From Cristatella mucedo (Eukaryota; Bryozoa; Phylactolaemata; Cristatellidae): a DNA stretch of 64,000 nucleotides. A program made the translations under genes and the position numbers. The DNA is taken from the NCBI GenBank assembly GCA_009760855.2, contig WPIO01000166.1:62001-126000 (forward strand), in the 5' to 3' direction. Shown in pieces: positions 22,307 through 33,521 of the stretch. The notes beneath the pieces are model-generated. The model was not told where the DNA came from. It was given only the letters and a program-made list of their open reading frames with translations, and ran no database searches. Position 1 is the stretch's first letter. Every line of letters begins with the position of its first letter.

Positions 22307-22450
22307 AGGGTGCCACTGCGACGATTATAAGTCCACGCCCACAACAAAGGCAAAAAGAGACACACTGTGCTGAAAGACGTTGAAAACGGCGTGCGAATAA
22401 AGAGCGTTATGCCCACAGTGAGGCTGCAGAAGGGAAAGCGACAGAGCGGT

Positions 22451-22700
22451 AGAGAGAGGGAGAGAAAGAGAGATAGAGACAGAGAGAAAGAGCGATGGAG
22501 AGAGAGAGAGAGCGGAAGAGTGAGAGAAAGAGCAGAGAGAGCGGGACAAAGAGAGTGTAGGAGAGAGAGACAGAGAGCGAGAGAGCTAGATATCGAGAGA
22601 GAGAGAGAGAGAGAGAGCAGGACGGAGGGAGGGACAGAGGGAGTGAGGGAGGGACGACGGAGGGAGACAGAAAGAGAGAGAGAGAGCAGGACACAGAGAG
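22451..22700. repeat. (GA)n-rich purine tract, intronic
   Basis: About 250 bp of GA/GGA/GACA variants lies just 3' (minus sense) of Ig7. Its long open frames on both strands are artefacts of the two-letter composition. Confidence 0.9.
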
Positions 22701-22735
22701 ACAAAGTTCGGGAGAACCAAATTCTTAGCGCTTAC

Positions 22736-23110
22736 ACATCACCGATGCATACGCCCAGTTACTCAAGACGTAGTTGGGCTGTCCTGCCAGACCGGTGAAG
22801 AAGACACCGCAGCGGTAGCCGTCGTTCAGGTCGCTGCTGAAGCGTGGCACGCGGAAGACGACCGAGCCTTGGCCGGTCGCTCGCCACGCTGCAGAGAAAC
22901 CGTCGGAGCAGCCGTCCGCCATCAGTCCGGGCCAGCCGCTCAGAGCGCTGGTGCCAGCCACTGCTTCTTCCAAGCTCAGGTCGCAAATGGCGACGAGGTC
23001 CTTGAACTTGAAAAGATTGATGCGCGAAGCGGTCCTCGAGCCAGAGTAGACGCAAGCGAATGAAACAGCATCGTCGCTCCAGGTAGCGTTCATCGTGGCC
23101 AACAGGTTCC
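22736..23110 (-). CDS. Ig-like domain 7
   Basis: A 125-codon phase 1-1 exon with donor gatgt|gtaagc; the acceptor after cgtcatcgaag is less certain. The Cys are in VSFACVYSG, LVAICDLS, MADGCSDGF and NDGYRCGVF. GSVVFRVPRFSSDLNDGYRC is a clear match to the shared F-strand block. NAT near the start is a potential glycosylation site. Confidence 0.75.
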
Positions 23111-23486
23111 CTTCGATGACGAAAAGTCAGGCTCAGCCCGTCTTAACCAGCCTAGGCGCTCTGCCGCGGCGGCAGCGATCAGAAAGCCGCCGCTGACACC
23201 TTCTCGATATGCAAGGCTGCGGCGGAGTCCGATTGCGTGACACGAACGTGATTCGTGTGATGCGGTGCGGAACGCCGTGCGGACGCAGCTCAAACGCGTC
23301 TCCAGTCACGACCGTTTCAAGTGGCTGCGGCAAGGCAGTTGAAACGGAAGCGTCTGCAGTGTTGCCGCATGCCCATTGGCCGAAAAGACGCGTCAGCGAT
23401 GCCAGAAAGCTAAGGAGAGCTAGGCAACTGTAACTGTAAGACTGTATTTGTATGCCACTCATTAACTGCGATAGTTTGCCACTCAC

Positions 23487-23891
23487 TAGTGAGCAGCAGA
23501 ATTCTGTCGTCGCTGTCAACGCTCGCCGCCACCTGCGTCGAGTTCATCAACGACACGGCGCACCTGTAAGAGCCTCGCAGGCTGTCCTCGTAGTCCCTGA
23601 ATGTGAAGGTCACGGTCGCCTGGCCCGACTGCGACCAGCCGTCGGAGAACTTCAGGCAGCCGCCGGCGTCGACCTTGTCTCCCCACTGCCGCAGCGTCTC
23701 GCCTCTGGTCACGCCCGCCAAGCCGACGGCGCAGCTGAGCAGCAGCTGCTGCGGCGACGTCGAGGAGGCGTCGCCGCGGACGAGGCTGACGGCCGTCGCA
23801 GGCAGGCTGCCCGAGTACGTGCACGTCACGGCCGCGCCGCGGGCGGCGCCGTCGAAGAACGGCTGCAGGTCGATGGCGACCGCGGGCGTCT
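23487..23891 (-). CDS. Ig-like domain 6
   Basis: A 135-codon phase 1-1 exon with acceptor ttcgctgcag and donor ctcacta|gtgagt. The Cys are in AAVTCTYSG, LLLSCAVG, DAGGCLKFSDGW and RGSYRCAVS. ATVTFTFRDYEDSLRG before the last Cys is the family's clearest signature. NST is a potential glycosylation site. A roughly 60-bp segment of the intron just upstream is duplicated (see findings). Confidence 0.82.
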
Positions 23892-24208
23892 CTGCAGCGA
23901 ACGGACGGAAGGGCGGACGGGGCAGAGCTTGAACGTCGGCGAACTTCTCCTCCTCCTCGAGCCGAGAGCTCCGAGCACTCGCGCGCTTGCGGCATGCTGA
24001 GCGGTTAGAGTGGACGTGGAGGAAGCGGGGCCGGGATGAAGGCGAAGGAAGAGGAGGAACCAAAGAAGAGCGCGGCGACCTTGCCGACCACGGCCGTAGC
24101 TGCAGCGGGCGGACGGGGCGCGAGGACGTCGGCGAACGTCTCCTCCTCCTCGAGCCGAGAGCTCCGCGCGCGGTATGCTGGGGGGGGGCGAAGGAGAGCG
24201 CGGCTCAC

Positions 24209-24634
24209 CGGAGAGCAGAAGCGCCAACCAAGCGCTCGACGCCGTACTCGGCGCGACGGCGGCGTCGGCGTCGGTGAACTGCAACCGACATCGGTAGTCG
24301 CCGCGAAGGGCGTCGCTGAACCGCGGCACCACGAACGACACTTCCGGCTGCGACGACAAGCCGCCCAGGCCGGCGGCCGCTGACCAGGCGTCCGAGAAGC
24401 TGTCGCAGCCGACGGCCGAGCTTCCGGCGAGCGCAGTCGCCGCCGCGCCGCCGCCGTCGCTCGCGGTCTTCCACTGTCCGGACTCGACGGCGCAGCTGAA
24501 CAGCGCCGTCGAGTTTAAGACTATGTCCATGGCGAGCACCCGACGATTGCCGCCGTAAGCGCACGAGTAGTTGATGGCCGCCGTCCCAGCGCTCCCGGGC
24601 ACGACGGCCATTGAGAAACGTACCGCAGGTTCTC
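24209..24634 (-). CDS. Ig-like domain 5
   Basis: A 142-codon phase 1-1 exon, the longest of the array, with acceptor cttgccgcag and donor ctctccg|gtgagc. The Cys are in INYSCAYGG, TALFSCAVE, SAVGCDSFSDAW and RGDYRCRLQ. The extra length is Gly/Ala-rich insertions between the second and third Cys and before PEVSFVVPRFSDALRG. Confidence 0.8.
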
Positions 24635-25139
24635 CTGCGGCAAGCGACGGCGCGGACTCACACGGGCTTCTTCGCTCGCGCTCGCGGGAGGCGTCGCGAG
24701 GCCGCCTCCCGCCGCGGCGCAGAGCGTTCGTGACACAGGCGGCGGGGTGCGGCGACAGCGAAGCTGGGATGAGCCGCGGGTGACAACGGCGACGCCGGAG
24801 GCGTCCGGCTTGAGAATGAGTTTTACTGCGGCACAGCAAATGCATGGCGTTTCCGCGGGCTGCAAGTCCACTGAGTTCCATTAAAATTAACTGCCGTTCT
24901 TGGTGCTGGAGTATCCACAGCAAGAATTTGTATAACGCTCTAAGGAACCTAATTTCTTTCTAGGCATTAAACGATGCATCAAAGGAAGTGGATCGGCAAG
25001 TGATAAAAAACACAATGCCAGCAGCCATACGCAAAACGAATTTTACGCGGACTGATTTAATGTGCATTCGAACTGATACGTTGTAATGATACAATAATAA
25101 TAATACTAGCTTCTTTCAATTATCACCGAGTCAGGTTTG

Positions 25140-25420
25140 GTTGACATTGTATTTTTGTGAGTGAGTTCAAGCTTGAAGGAGGGGACGAACTTAAGCCATG
25201 GTCTCCACAGAATTTAAGGTTGTTCAAAGATGCAGCTATAGGAATTGAGACTAAATATCATGCTCTGCAATGGGAAGCACGAGCAGTAAGTGTTTCAGAT
25301 AATTATTCTTGCACAAGAGTTGATAGGACCAAAACGTGGTTGATTACAATTTATTGCAGATAAGGTGCTTGATGGGAAGCCAGCGCAGGTTGGTTAAACG
25401 TGGTGCACTATGGCAGTCGA
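25140..25420 (-). mobile_element. LINE-A-related 3' fragment
   Basis: gatgggaagccagcgcaggt and the preceding ttaaggttgttcaaag correspond, with drift, to LINE-A untranslated sequence near 8530-8700. A 140-bp part is repeated at 25577-25718. Confidence 0.5.
25235..25368. repeat. direct repeat, left copy
   Basis: The segment aggaattgagactaaat to attgcagataaggtgc recurs at 25577-25718 with few changes. A GC-rich insertion with (GCC)n lies between the two copies. Confidence 0.75.
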
Positions 25421-25481
25421 GCCGTTAACTTCCGGCGCGCTTTCGTCGGCGTCGGCGCCCGAGAGTCCGTTCGGCTCCCTG

Positions 25482-25512
25482 CCGCCGCCGCCGCCGCCGC
25501 CGCCGCAGCCGC
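25482..25512. repeat. (GCC)n trinucleotide run
   Basis: About ten GCC units in an intron of the receptor gene. Confidence 0.85.
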
Positions 25513-25576
25513 CGCCGCGCGAGCCAGTTTGACGCTTTTTGAGCGCTCGGCGCCGGTCGGTAACCGCCAGTATAGG

Positions 25577-25718
25577 AATAGATATACTATAGGAATCGAG
25601 ACTAAATGTCCTGTGGTGCAATGGGAAGCACGAGCAGGAAGTGTTTCAGATAATTATTCTTGCACAAGAGTTGATAGGACCTAAACACGGTTGATTAAAG
25701 TTTATTGCAGATAAGGTG
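25577..25718. repeat. direct repeat, right copy
   Basis: Second copy of the segment at 25235-25368. Followed directly by a plus-strand LINE-A tail. Confidence 0.75.
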
Positions 25719-25729
25719 CAGATTACGCT

Positions 25730-25832
25730 TCCTGTGCAGCAAATGCAAAGCGCCTAGAAAGAGATTAAGTTCTCTGAAAGCGCCGTATAAATGTACTGTT
25801 ACAATTATTATTATTATTAATAATTATTATTG
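25730..25832 (+). mobile_element. LINE-A 3' tail
   Basis: gcagcaaatgcaaagcgcct, then aagagattaagttctctg and an ATT-rich terminus: the plus-strand view of the LINE-A 3' end. Confidence 0.8.
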
Positions 25833-25963
25833 CAAGGGAAATAACTCTCGACAAAAATTCCAAACAGTCGTCGGTAGGACGAAGCACACAGTGACATTAA
25901 TCCCGTTTATAGAACAACTTTAAACGCTAGTGGGAAAAACCGTCACCGCCACGGCCGCCTCCG

Positions 25964-26034
25964 CCGCCGCGATCGCATCCGCCTCCGCCGCCGCGATCGC
26001 ATCCGCTTCCGCCGCCGCGATCGCATCCGCTCAC
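25964..26034. repeat. 24-bp minisatellite abutting the Ig4 donor
   Basis: Three units of ccgccgcgatcgcatccgcy run up to the splice donor of the Ig4 exon. On the minus strand the intron therefore begins inside the repeat. Confidence 0.8.
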
Positions 26035-26409
26035 CGTCCTTGCCGAGCGTCCTGACGGGCGACTGGACGGCATCGACGCGGTCTGCGAGGACGACGTACT
26101 CGACTCGACACTGGTAGTTGCCCCGCAGCGCGCCGCTGACAGAGCGCAGGGTGAACGTCACCGTCGCGCGACCGCTCCGATACCAGCGCGTGTAGAAGTC
26201 GCCGCAGCCCGCCGCCGACAAGTCGGCCCAGCGGCGAGCGAAGTTGTCGAGCGCGGTGGCGGCGCTGTTGGGCCTGCAGCGCGTCACCAGCCGCTGGTCG
26301 CGGTAGAGAAGTACGTAGGTCGGGCGCCGCGGACCCGAGTAGGCACACGCCAGGCTGGCGGCGTTCTCGAGGTCCGACGTCGCGACCGTCAGCTCCGCCG
26401 ATGGCTGGG
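26035..26409 (-). CDS. Ig-like domain 4
   Basis: A 125-codon phase 1-1 exon with acceptor gatttctag and donor aggacg|gtgagc. The Cys are in ASLACAYSG, RLVTRCRPN, SAAGCGDFYTRW and RGNYQCRVE. ATVTFTLRSVSGALRG precedes the last Cys. Confidence 0.82.
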
Positions 26410-27247
26410 CTAGAAATCGGATTGATCGATTCGTTACGATGCTTCGAATGGATGGATGCTTCGAACGAATGGATGCTTCGAATGCAAAGCGCATCCGAAC
26501 GTAGCTAAAAGGCATCCAAATGCATCCGAACGCAACTAAAAGGCAGCCTCGTGGGCGCTGCCTCTGCACGCTGCTGCGGTCGGCGCGCTACTTCAGCGGC
26601 AGCGTCTGTCAATTTGTTCCCGCCTGCCTGGACCTGAACATGACAGAATGACCTGAACATGACCTGCAGATGACGATGCGCGGTCGCCGACCTCGGCAGC
26701 GGAGATGGAGACGGAGCGGCTGAGCTTTCGTTCAAGCTTTCGCTTGCGGCCCAGGACAGAGCTCTTCGCCGCTCGGGGCGTTCAGGATGAGTCGCCCTAG
26801 CTGGAAGCTCAAAGCGGAGAGCCGATAGCGGGAGTCTCGCGCAGTCTTGCAGAGTCTCGCTAAGTCTCGTCGCGCAAAGTCTGTCTGAGTGTCGCAGTCT
26901 CGCCTCGTGGAGTCTCGTCTCGCAGTCTCGTTTTCGCGGCGTCACGTAAAGCCGCGCCCGCCTGTCCACCCCCCACCCCGCCACCGCCGAAGCCTTCGCC
27001 GCGACCTCCGCTTCCATAGCCGCCTCGCCAGCGGCCGCTGCCACCGCTCTTTGACCGAGTCTGCTGATCCATCCGCCAGCGCCCCCCCCCCCCGCCACGC
27101 TTTCGAGCGTCTAGCCCGGATAGCGGCGAAGGCGGCGGTCTGCGAGAATGCTGCCGGCGGCTGTCGGCAGCGCGCCCATGGGCGGCTTCCGCGGAGGGGG
27201 CGGGCGGCTGGGGTAGCTGCAGCGCTCGCAGCGTCGCCCTCGCGCAC

Positions 27248-27631
27248 CTGTCATCTGCAACGTCGTCTCGGCGCTGGTCAGCGACGCGTCGCCGGACGTG
27301 TCGCGGCGGTAGTTGAAGCGGCACGAGTAGTTGCCGCGCAGCGAATCGGTGTACTTTGACATCACGAACGTCACCTGCGCGTATCCCGACTCCGACCAAG
27401 ATGCCTCGAAGTCGTCGCAGCGCTTGAGCGTGACGACCTTGACCTTGAGAGCTCTAGCCTGTGCGTAGCTCCGCACGACGTTCGACCCGGCGGCGCAGCG
27501 AAGCAGCGGCTCGCCGCTTTTGAACAGGTCGACAGAAGCAACGCGTCCTCCACCGCTGTAGTAGCAGTCGAACTCGACGCCACCCGTGTCGTCGTCTTTG
27601 AGGTCCAGGTAAATACTGGCCTGGGACACTC
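27248..27631 (-). CDS. Ig-like domain 3
   Basis: A 128-codon phase 1-1 exon with acceptor gcgtcgcag and donor gacag|gtgcgc. The Cys are in [29 protein letters not shown] and [25 protein letters not shown] precedes the last Cys. NYS is a potential glycosylation site. Confidence 0.82.
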
Positions 27632-27879
27632 CTGCGACGCAGCGACCGGAAGATGCGTCCCTCTTGGTTTGACGGACGTCGGTGCGGTCGCAAATGGCCG
27701 CCACCGCCGCCACGCCCACCGTTTCCTTCGCTGCATTGGGCTCCGCGTGCTGGCGGCCGCCGCCGTCGCTCTCGGCCGCTGCAGACGTGACAGCGCAGGA
27801 AAGCGGCGGCGCCATGCGGCGCTCAGCGAGGCGGCCGAGGCCTCCGAGCTCACGCTCCCGTCTGCCATGATTCGAAAGG

Positions 27880-28026
27880 GGGAGAGAGAGAGAGGGATAG
27901 AGGGAGAAAGAGAAAGAGAGGGAGAGAGTGCACGCACGAATGAATGGTAGTGAGAAAGAGAGAGAAAGATATTGAGAGCGAGTGAGCGAGAGTGGGAGAG
28001 AGAGGCAGAGAGAGAAAGAGAGAGAC

Positions 28027-28103
<77 letters not shown>

Positions 28104-28350
28104 GAGAGACAGAGACAGAGAGAGACAGAGAGACAGAGACAGACAGAGACAGACAGAGACAGACAGAGACAGACAGAGACAGACAGAGACAGAGAGACAG
28201 AGAGACAGAGAGACAGAGAGACAGAGACAGACAGAGACAGACAGAGACAGAGAGAGACATTGAGAGACAGCGAGAGACAGCGAGAGACAGAGAGAGAGTG
28301 ACAGAGAGACAGAAAGAGGATAGAGAAAGTGAGAGAGAAAATTTGACCAG
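27880..28350. repeat. (GA)n and (GACAGA)n purine tract, intronic
   Basis: About 470 bp: pure (GA)n centrally, grading into hexamer GACAGA at about 28125-28260. Reads as long Arg-Glu or Ser-Leu frames, which are not genes. Confidence 0.95.
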
Positions 28351-28606
28351 AAATGAATGACTTGCGTCGGTGAGTACGAAGCCCCCGCACCGACGGCCGA
28401 TGCCATCGGCCGGGGGGGCGGCTGCAGCAACTGCGTCAATTTTGTCCGAGGCCAGTCCCCAAACCAACCCCACGTCACGCCATTCCGCGCTTAGTGTTTC
28501 AGCCTCTTCGCATCCCTGACGAATTTTCTATAGATCTCTACCCATGCATGCTTTGTTAGCATGGGTGGCTGTAATGCGATGCTGACTGCAGCCGGAGGGG
28601 CAGAAG

Positions 28607-28640
28607 GAGGAGGAGGAGGAGGAGGAGGAGGAGGAGGAGG
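28607..28640. repeat. (GGA)n run
   Basis: About eleven GGA units between Ig2 and Ig3. Confidence 0.9.
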
Positions 28641-28856
28641 GAGGAGGGGCAGGAGGGAGCTTGAGGTCACCCGATGGACCAAGCCTGTAATTTGACTTGG
28701 TGCCGAAATATAAATGCTGCCCATTCATTTTGACAACCGGGAATACGACGCTCGTGAGTCAACATGCGGTATCTGGTGCGGAGTCGAGAGATTCCGTTCA
28801 GTCTACCACTCCAGTCTATCGCTCAGTCTACCACTAGCCATTCGACCATACTTCCT

Positions 28857-28945
28857 TTACAGCATGTGTAAAGTGCTTAAAAGTGATTAAGTTCTCTGAG
28901 GGTGTTATAGGAACGTATCACTACTATTATTACTGTTAATGCCAG
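28857..28945 (+). mobile_element. LINE-A 3' tail
   Basis: gtgattaagttctctgaggg with a diverged gcgctataaa equivalent and a TATTATTACT terminus. Confidence 0.65.
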
Positions 28946-29603
28946 CATCCCGAAGGATGGAGAGCAGGCGTTTCTGAGCAGCGAAGCCAGCCACGGGGGT
29001 CACGAAGGTCACGACTGACCGAGCCTGCTCACTGTTGGCGCTAGTGCATTCCGCGTAGTTATGATGCTCCTATGCTCGTGATATTCAGCATGCATGTTCT
29101 CCCTCCCTCTCTCTCTCTGGAGCGATTGGGGACGTTTAGGGCCTGTGAGTCTCTGTTACAAAATCACTCTTATCTGTGTTTTCGCGACCGGTCTGCAGTG
29201 GTCGCATTCAAGACTGCTTGGGTCCGAGGGCATCGCTTCCGCTTTCATGTATGGTTGAAACGTTGTAGTATCACGTGCCCATTGAACCAGTGATATACCC
29301 AGGGTCCGCCAGTAGTACTATTTACTTTTACTGCTATAGTTAGCGATTGCGATCTTAGCAAACTAATCAAACGGCCGCTTGTCAGATGCTAGTACTGCGA
29401 CTGACTTGACTAAGGGCAGAAGGCCGCGTAACTAGGGCACAGGGGGTGGCCGAGCGAGAATCAGCCTACACCCTAATATATAAATAGAATAAATAAATAA
29501 GAAATAACCTACACCCTAATATATAAATAGAATAAATAAATAAATAAGAAATAGTCTACACCCCCAGTCTCGGTTGCAGATTGACTTCTCTGAGTCGCGA
29601 GAA

Positions 29604-29605
<2 letters not shown>

Positions 29606-29677
<72 letters not shown>
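29606..29677. repeat. (AGC)n, about 24 units
   Basis: A near-perfect trinucleotide array in an intron. It would code poly-Ala, Ser or Gln but has no exon borders. Confidence 0.95.
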
Positions 29678-30101
29678 TAGGGTTTCAGTAGTTGCGGTGG
29701 CAGTAGCAGCTACCTGGGGCTGCCAACCCTGGCAGCCATTCATTTAGCGAACATCGCTCTGCGTTTCAGAGAAGTAGTAGTATTTTTAGTATTTTTGTAG
29801 TATTTTTGTTCAAGGTTGGATGAACCTTGACCTTTCCCGTGGCCGATCAAACGTAGGGGAGGCTGGAGGAAACGGGTGGCGGAGTAAAATGGCTTCTGTT
29901 TTGCGACGTCTGACCGAAAGGGGGTTCGGGGACGTAACACCCTCTGCCACATTGCTGCTGCTGCCGTGCAGATCAGCACACTAAGAAGACGACGAGATGC
30001 CCTGCAGCTGCCGCCGCTGCCGCCGCCGCCGCCACCTGCTATTCCGCTTCGAGTGCACTTGCGGGCGTGCTGGCGCGGGCGAGGTCAAGGTTAGTGCCCA
30101 C

Positions 30102-30485
30102 TCGTTAATGCCACTCTATTCCTGAGGCTGGGCAGCAAATAGTCCTTGGCGTCCTGGGGGCTTGCCGAGACGTAGACAAAGCACTGGTACGAGCCCTGCA
30201 GAGTGTCCAGGTAGTCGGTGACGGTGAAGATTACTGTGGCCGATCCCGATCGGCGCCAGGCGGCGCTCGCATCGCCGCAACCGCTCGTTGTGATCGTTCT
30301 GTCGCCCAGCGGCGCTGAGGCGTTCACAACGACGGTCGCGCCTGAGCTTGCGTCACAGCGAAGCACCGAAAACGAGTCTTTGGTTATCTCGAAGGCAGCA
30401 GGAGGTCGCGTCCAAGAGTACGAGCACTGCATTTCGAATGCGTCAGACGACAGGATTCGAACGACGAACTGAACTTTGGCATTCC
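30102..30485 (-). CDS. Ig-like domain 2
   Basis: A 128-codon phase 1-1 exon with acceptor ctgctttcag and donor acga|gtgggc. The Cys are in FEMQCSYSW, FSVLRCDAS, TTSGCGDASAAW and QGSYQCFVY. ATVIFTVTDYLDTLQG precedes the last Cys. It begins NAKVQFVVRILSSD. NAS is a potential glycosylation site. Confidence 0.8.
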
Positions 30486-30656
30486 CTGAAAGCAGACGGT
30501 GTAATGAGTATCGTTACCGACTGCCAACTGGCAACCTGCAACTCTCCTAAAGCGATTCTCAATGCAGTGCACCGCCATATTCCGTAGCTCGCCTTTGCCT
30601 ATCCGACCTCAGTCTTCCTTCAGCAGTCCCACCCCTAGCCCCACGCCCTCTGTCTC

Positions 30657-30662
30657 TCACTC

Positions 30663-30739
<77 letters not shown>

Positions 30740-30778
30740 ATCTATCTCTCTTTCTATTTCTCTCTCTTTCTCTCTCTC
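30657..30778. repeat. (CT)n microsatellite
   Basis: About 80 bp of nearly pure CT, then interrupted CTAT/CTTT units, between Ig1 and Ig2. Confidence 0.95.
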
Positions 30779-31040
30779 CGCATATGACTGTATCTGTATC
30801 TACGTCTAAATCACATCTCTGCCATCACTATGCACCCTCTATGCCTGCACCTCTTGATCTCTTGTCAATTTTGTACAGATAAATAAAGATAATCAGTCTA
30901 CGCGATGAACGAACCAGCAAATCATTACGGCCATGTGCGATCAGTCATAAGGTTGATGACTGTGCACATAGCGGTGCAGAATACGGATGAGACGCGAGAC
31001 ACGGTGATCGCGAACTCTGTCCTCTATCCTGCAGACTCAC

Positions 31041-31418
31041 TTGACAGCGACAGATTTCGGGTGGGGCTAGACAACATGGCGGTACGGTTCCGGAAGCTCA
31101 GCTGGCAGCGGTAGTCGGCCACTTCCTCGATGTACACGGGCAGCGAGCATGCGAACACGGCCGAGCGCGTGGCGGCCACATTTGCTGAGAAATTCGAGCA
31201 TCCGGTCGCAGCCAGAGTCATCACACTGAACGGAGGTCTGGCGTAGACCTGTCCATTGCCGACCTTGCACCGGACGACCCAGAAGCCCTGCCGTACGATT
31301 TCCGCCTCTGCGACGACTTCGTTTCCGTAGTAGGAGCAGTTGACGGTGAAGGCCGCCGCCGCCTTCGGCTCAAAGATGTCGGTGGTGACCGCGAGGTTAA
31401 TGTCCAACCTCTCCCCGC
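31041..31418 (-). CDS. Ig-like domain 1 (outermost recognised)
   Basis: A 126-codon phase 1-1 exon with acceptor cgtttcgcag and donor tgtcaa|gtgagt. The Cys are in FTVNCSYYG, WVVRCKVG, AATGCSNFS and VADYRCQLS, plus a fifth in VFACSLP. NCS, NFS, NRT and NLS are potential glycosylation sites, so this is the most glycosylation-rich domain. No further Ig-like exon was found upstream in the window. Confidence 0.8.
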
Positions 31419-33521
31419 CTGCGAAACGGATCTGACGTAAAAGCGATGTAACGGTGGTTGCCTGCGAGCAGACGCGTAGCGAGGTGTGCTCGGGAGAAAC
31501 AGCTGTATCCTGGCGCCGATGCCAAGGGGCGCCAAAAGCAAAATGGATTGCCCACATTTTTCTTTAATTTTCATGTGAGAATACCAATTTTTAATTCAAG
31601 CAACTCCTTGCTTCATTGGACTTGACTATTGCTGGCTGAGCTAGTTAGGTATGTTTACAGACTTAGACTAAGCTGTAGCTGACACTCAGGCGGCACAGGC
31701 GAAACGACACGGAAACGCTGAGGGGGCTTAAAACACCGTGCATTCAGCTGGCACTGGCAGCAAAACAGGCAGACGGCCATTCAGCCCTCCGTCTGCGTTC
31801 CAATTGCCCTTCCGTCCGCTCGCCCCATCCTGCCTGCCACAGGCGGGCTGTGTCACGTCTAGGGTGAGCCAGCGTGCCGTGGCTGAGCACCGATACACTA
31901 ATAGACCACGCAAGCTAGGCTTCCTTAACTGGCTGTGCTACGACAACGCAGCAGATATGTGTGGCCACTTATTAAATGTTAAAAACTGAATACTTTCCAG
32001 AAATGAGATTGCAATTGTTTGCAAACTGTAATAACCACAGCTTGAACCAGGCAGAAGTTCATGCCGCAAGTAGATTCCGTTCTCATTTTAACTTTTTTGG
32101 AACAATATAGTGCACCTACTTAATATTTTCATGATCAAGTATGAGGTTGGAAGAACTGAAGAAATGTTTAGCCATCACTGTCAAACGTGACTGTGCAACA
32201 AGGTGAAGTGCAAGAGTGGAGACTGTGTAAGCTATCAATGATGAACTGAATAACATGGTAAGTCTTTTGGAGCAACTATCCGACGACGCAAGTGGAACAC
32301 TTTAAATACGAATAGTAGGTGGCGATCTCCTACATTGTATTATGAAGTTTAACTTTTTGTGGCACTGTTAAAACTTTGGTACAGCATCATTAAAAAGATT
32401 GACTGTGTGTAGAAAAGACGGGTGGGTCCAAAGATGAAATTCAACGACGTCTGTTGTGATCTCTCTTTGTATTAGGTGGTTAAGACTTCGAGAACAACTG
32501 TGCTAGGAATCACTACTAAATGGCAAAATGTATGTGAATTGTGGGGAGTTGCAGTTAAACAAAGAATTCCCCGAAGGACACGTATACCTCGAAAACTCTC
32601 AAGATGTTGGTCTCACAGCAGAGGAGGAGATTTCAAGAATCACGAAGGACAGCATAGACTATCTCCGACACGAAATTGCAACTAGATTTTTTCTGCTCAC
32701 AGATCTTACTACCAAATTTGGTTTCTTGTTGAAAGTTGAGAAGCTTTTGAAGAGACTTGACCAGACCAAACTCCGCCAGACATGAGTAGATCTCAGCGGC
32801 TTCTATTTTTCCGACGTTGATGGAACAGACCTGTACAACGAAATATGTGACTGTAAATGTTTCTCGCAGCGAGTCAAGGCTCGGCACTAAGGTATACCAC
32901 TGGAACTTATGTCTTTTTTCAGTCAGTTATGGACAACACGTGTTTCCTAATTGGCACCGATCGCTTGCTCCTCGTCCGGGTGAGGGCGCTCAGCGTGATA
33001 TCGAGATCTCGCGAGAGATCGAGATCTCTAGCGAGAGATCGCGAGCGACCGCTCAGGCCAGAAATGGCGAGCGCAAGCGAGAGAGAGAGAGAGAGCAAGA
33101 GAGAGAGAGAGACGCAGGATTCGACGCATTTGCTCGACGACGCTTCACACATCAGCAGTCTGCAGCAGCGTAAATTGGTCGCGGATACGGATACGCTCTC
33201 ACCTCGGCTCTCACCTCTTTCCCTTTCAATGCGCAGCTTCTATGCGCAGCTTTCCCTTTCTATGCGCAGCTTGAACGCGCAGCTTTAACGCGAAGCTTCA
33301 GTGCGCAGCTCCAAGCTAGCTCGCTCGTCCGAAGGGATCTTTCGCAAGCGTTTTTGAGCTGTTCAGGCTCATTCGACGGTGCACGCTGCATCTTAGAAAC
33401 GCTCGTCCTTCCAGCAGGCCAAAAGCCCAGCATCAGCCATTCAGCAATCGGGCATTCGGACGGCAGGCGATCCGTCCCCCCAGCCCGCCCGACCCGCCGA
33501 TCGCTGTCGTGAGAGAACTAC
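31419..33521. other. presumed first intron or 5' region of the receptor gene
   Basis: About 2.1 kb without a supportable exon. It holds mixed unique sequence, a palindromic gagatctcgcgagagatc-type stretch at 32998-33050 and short (GA)n at 33078-33112. Repeated atgcgcagctt units run from 33231 to 33312. Confidence 0.4.

Noticed and set aside
23452-24000. Plus-strand frame of 182 codons opposite Ig6
   Set aside because: Antisense shadow of a GC-rich exon; the minus strand carries the conserved Ig-like cysteines.
27850-28478. Long Ser-Leu/Arg-Glu frames near Ig3, including a 455-codon minus frame
   Set aside because: Only the part at 27248-27631 is an exon; the rest reads through a purine tract.
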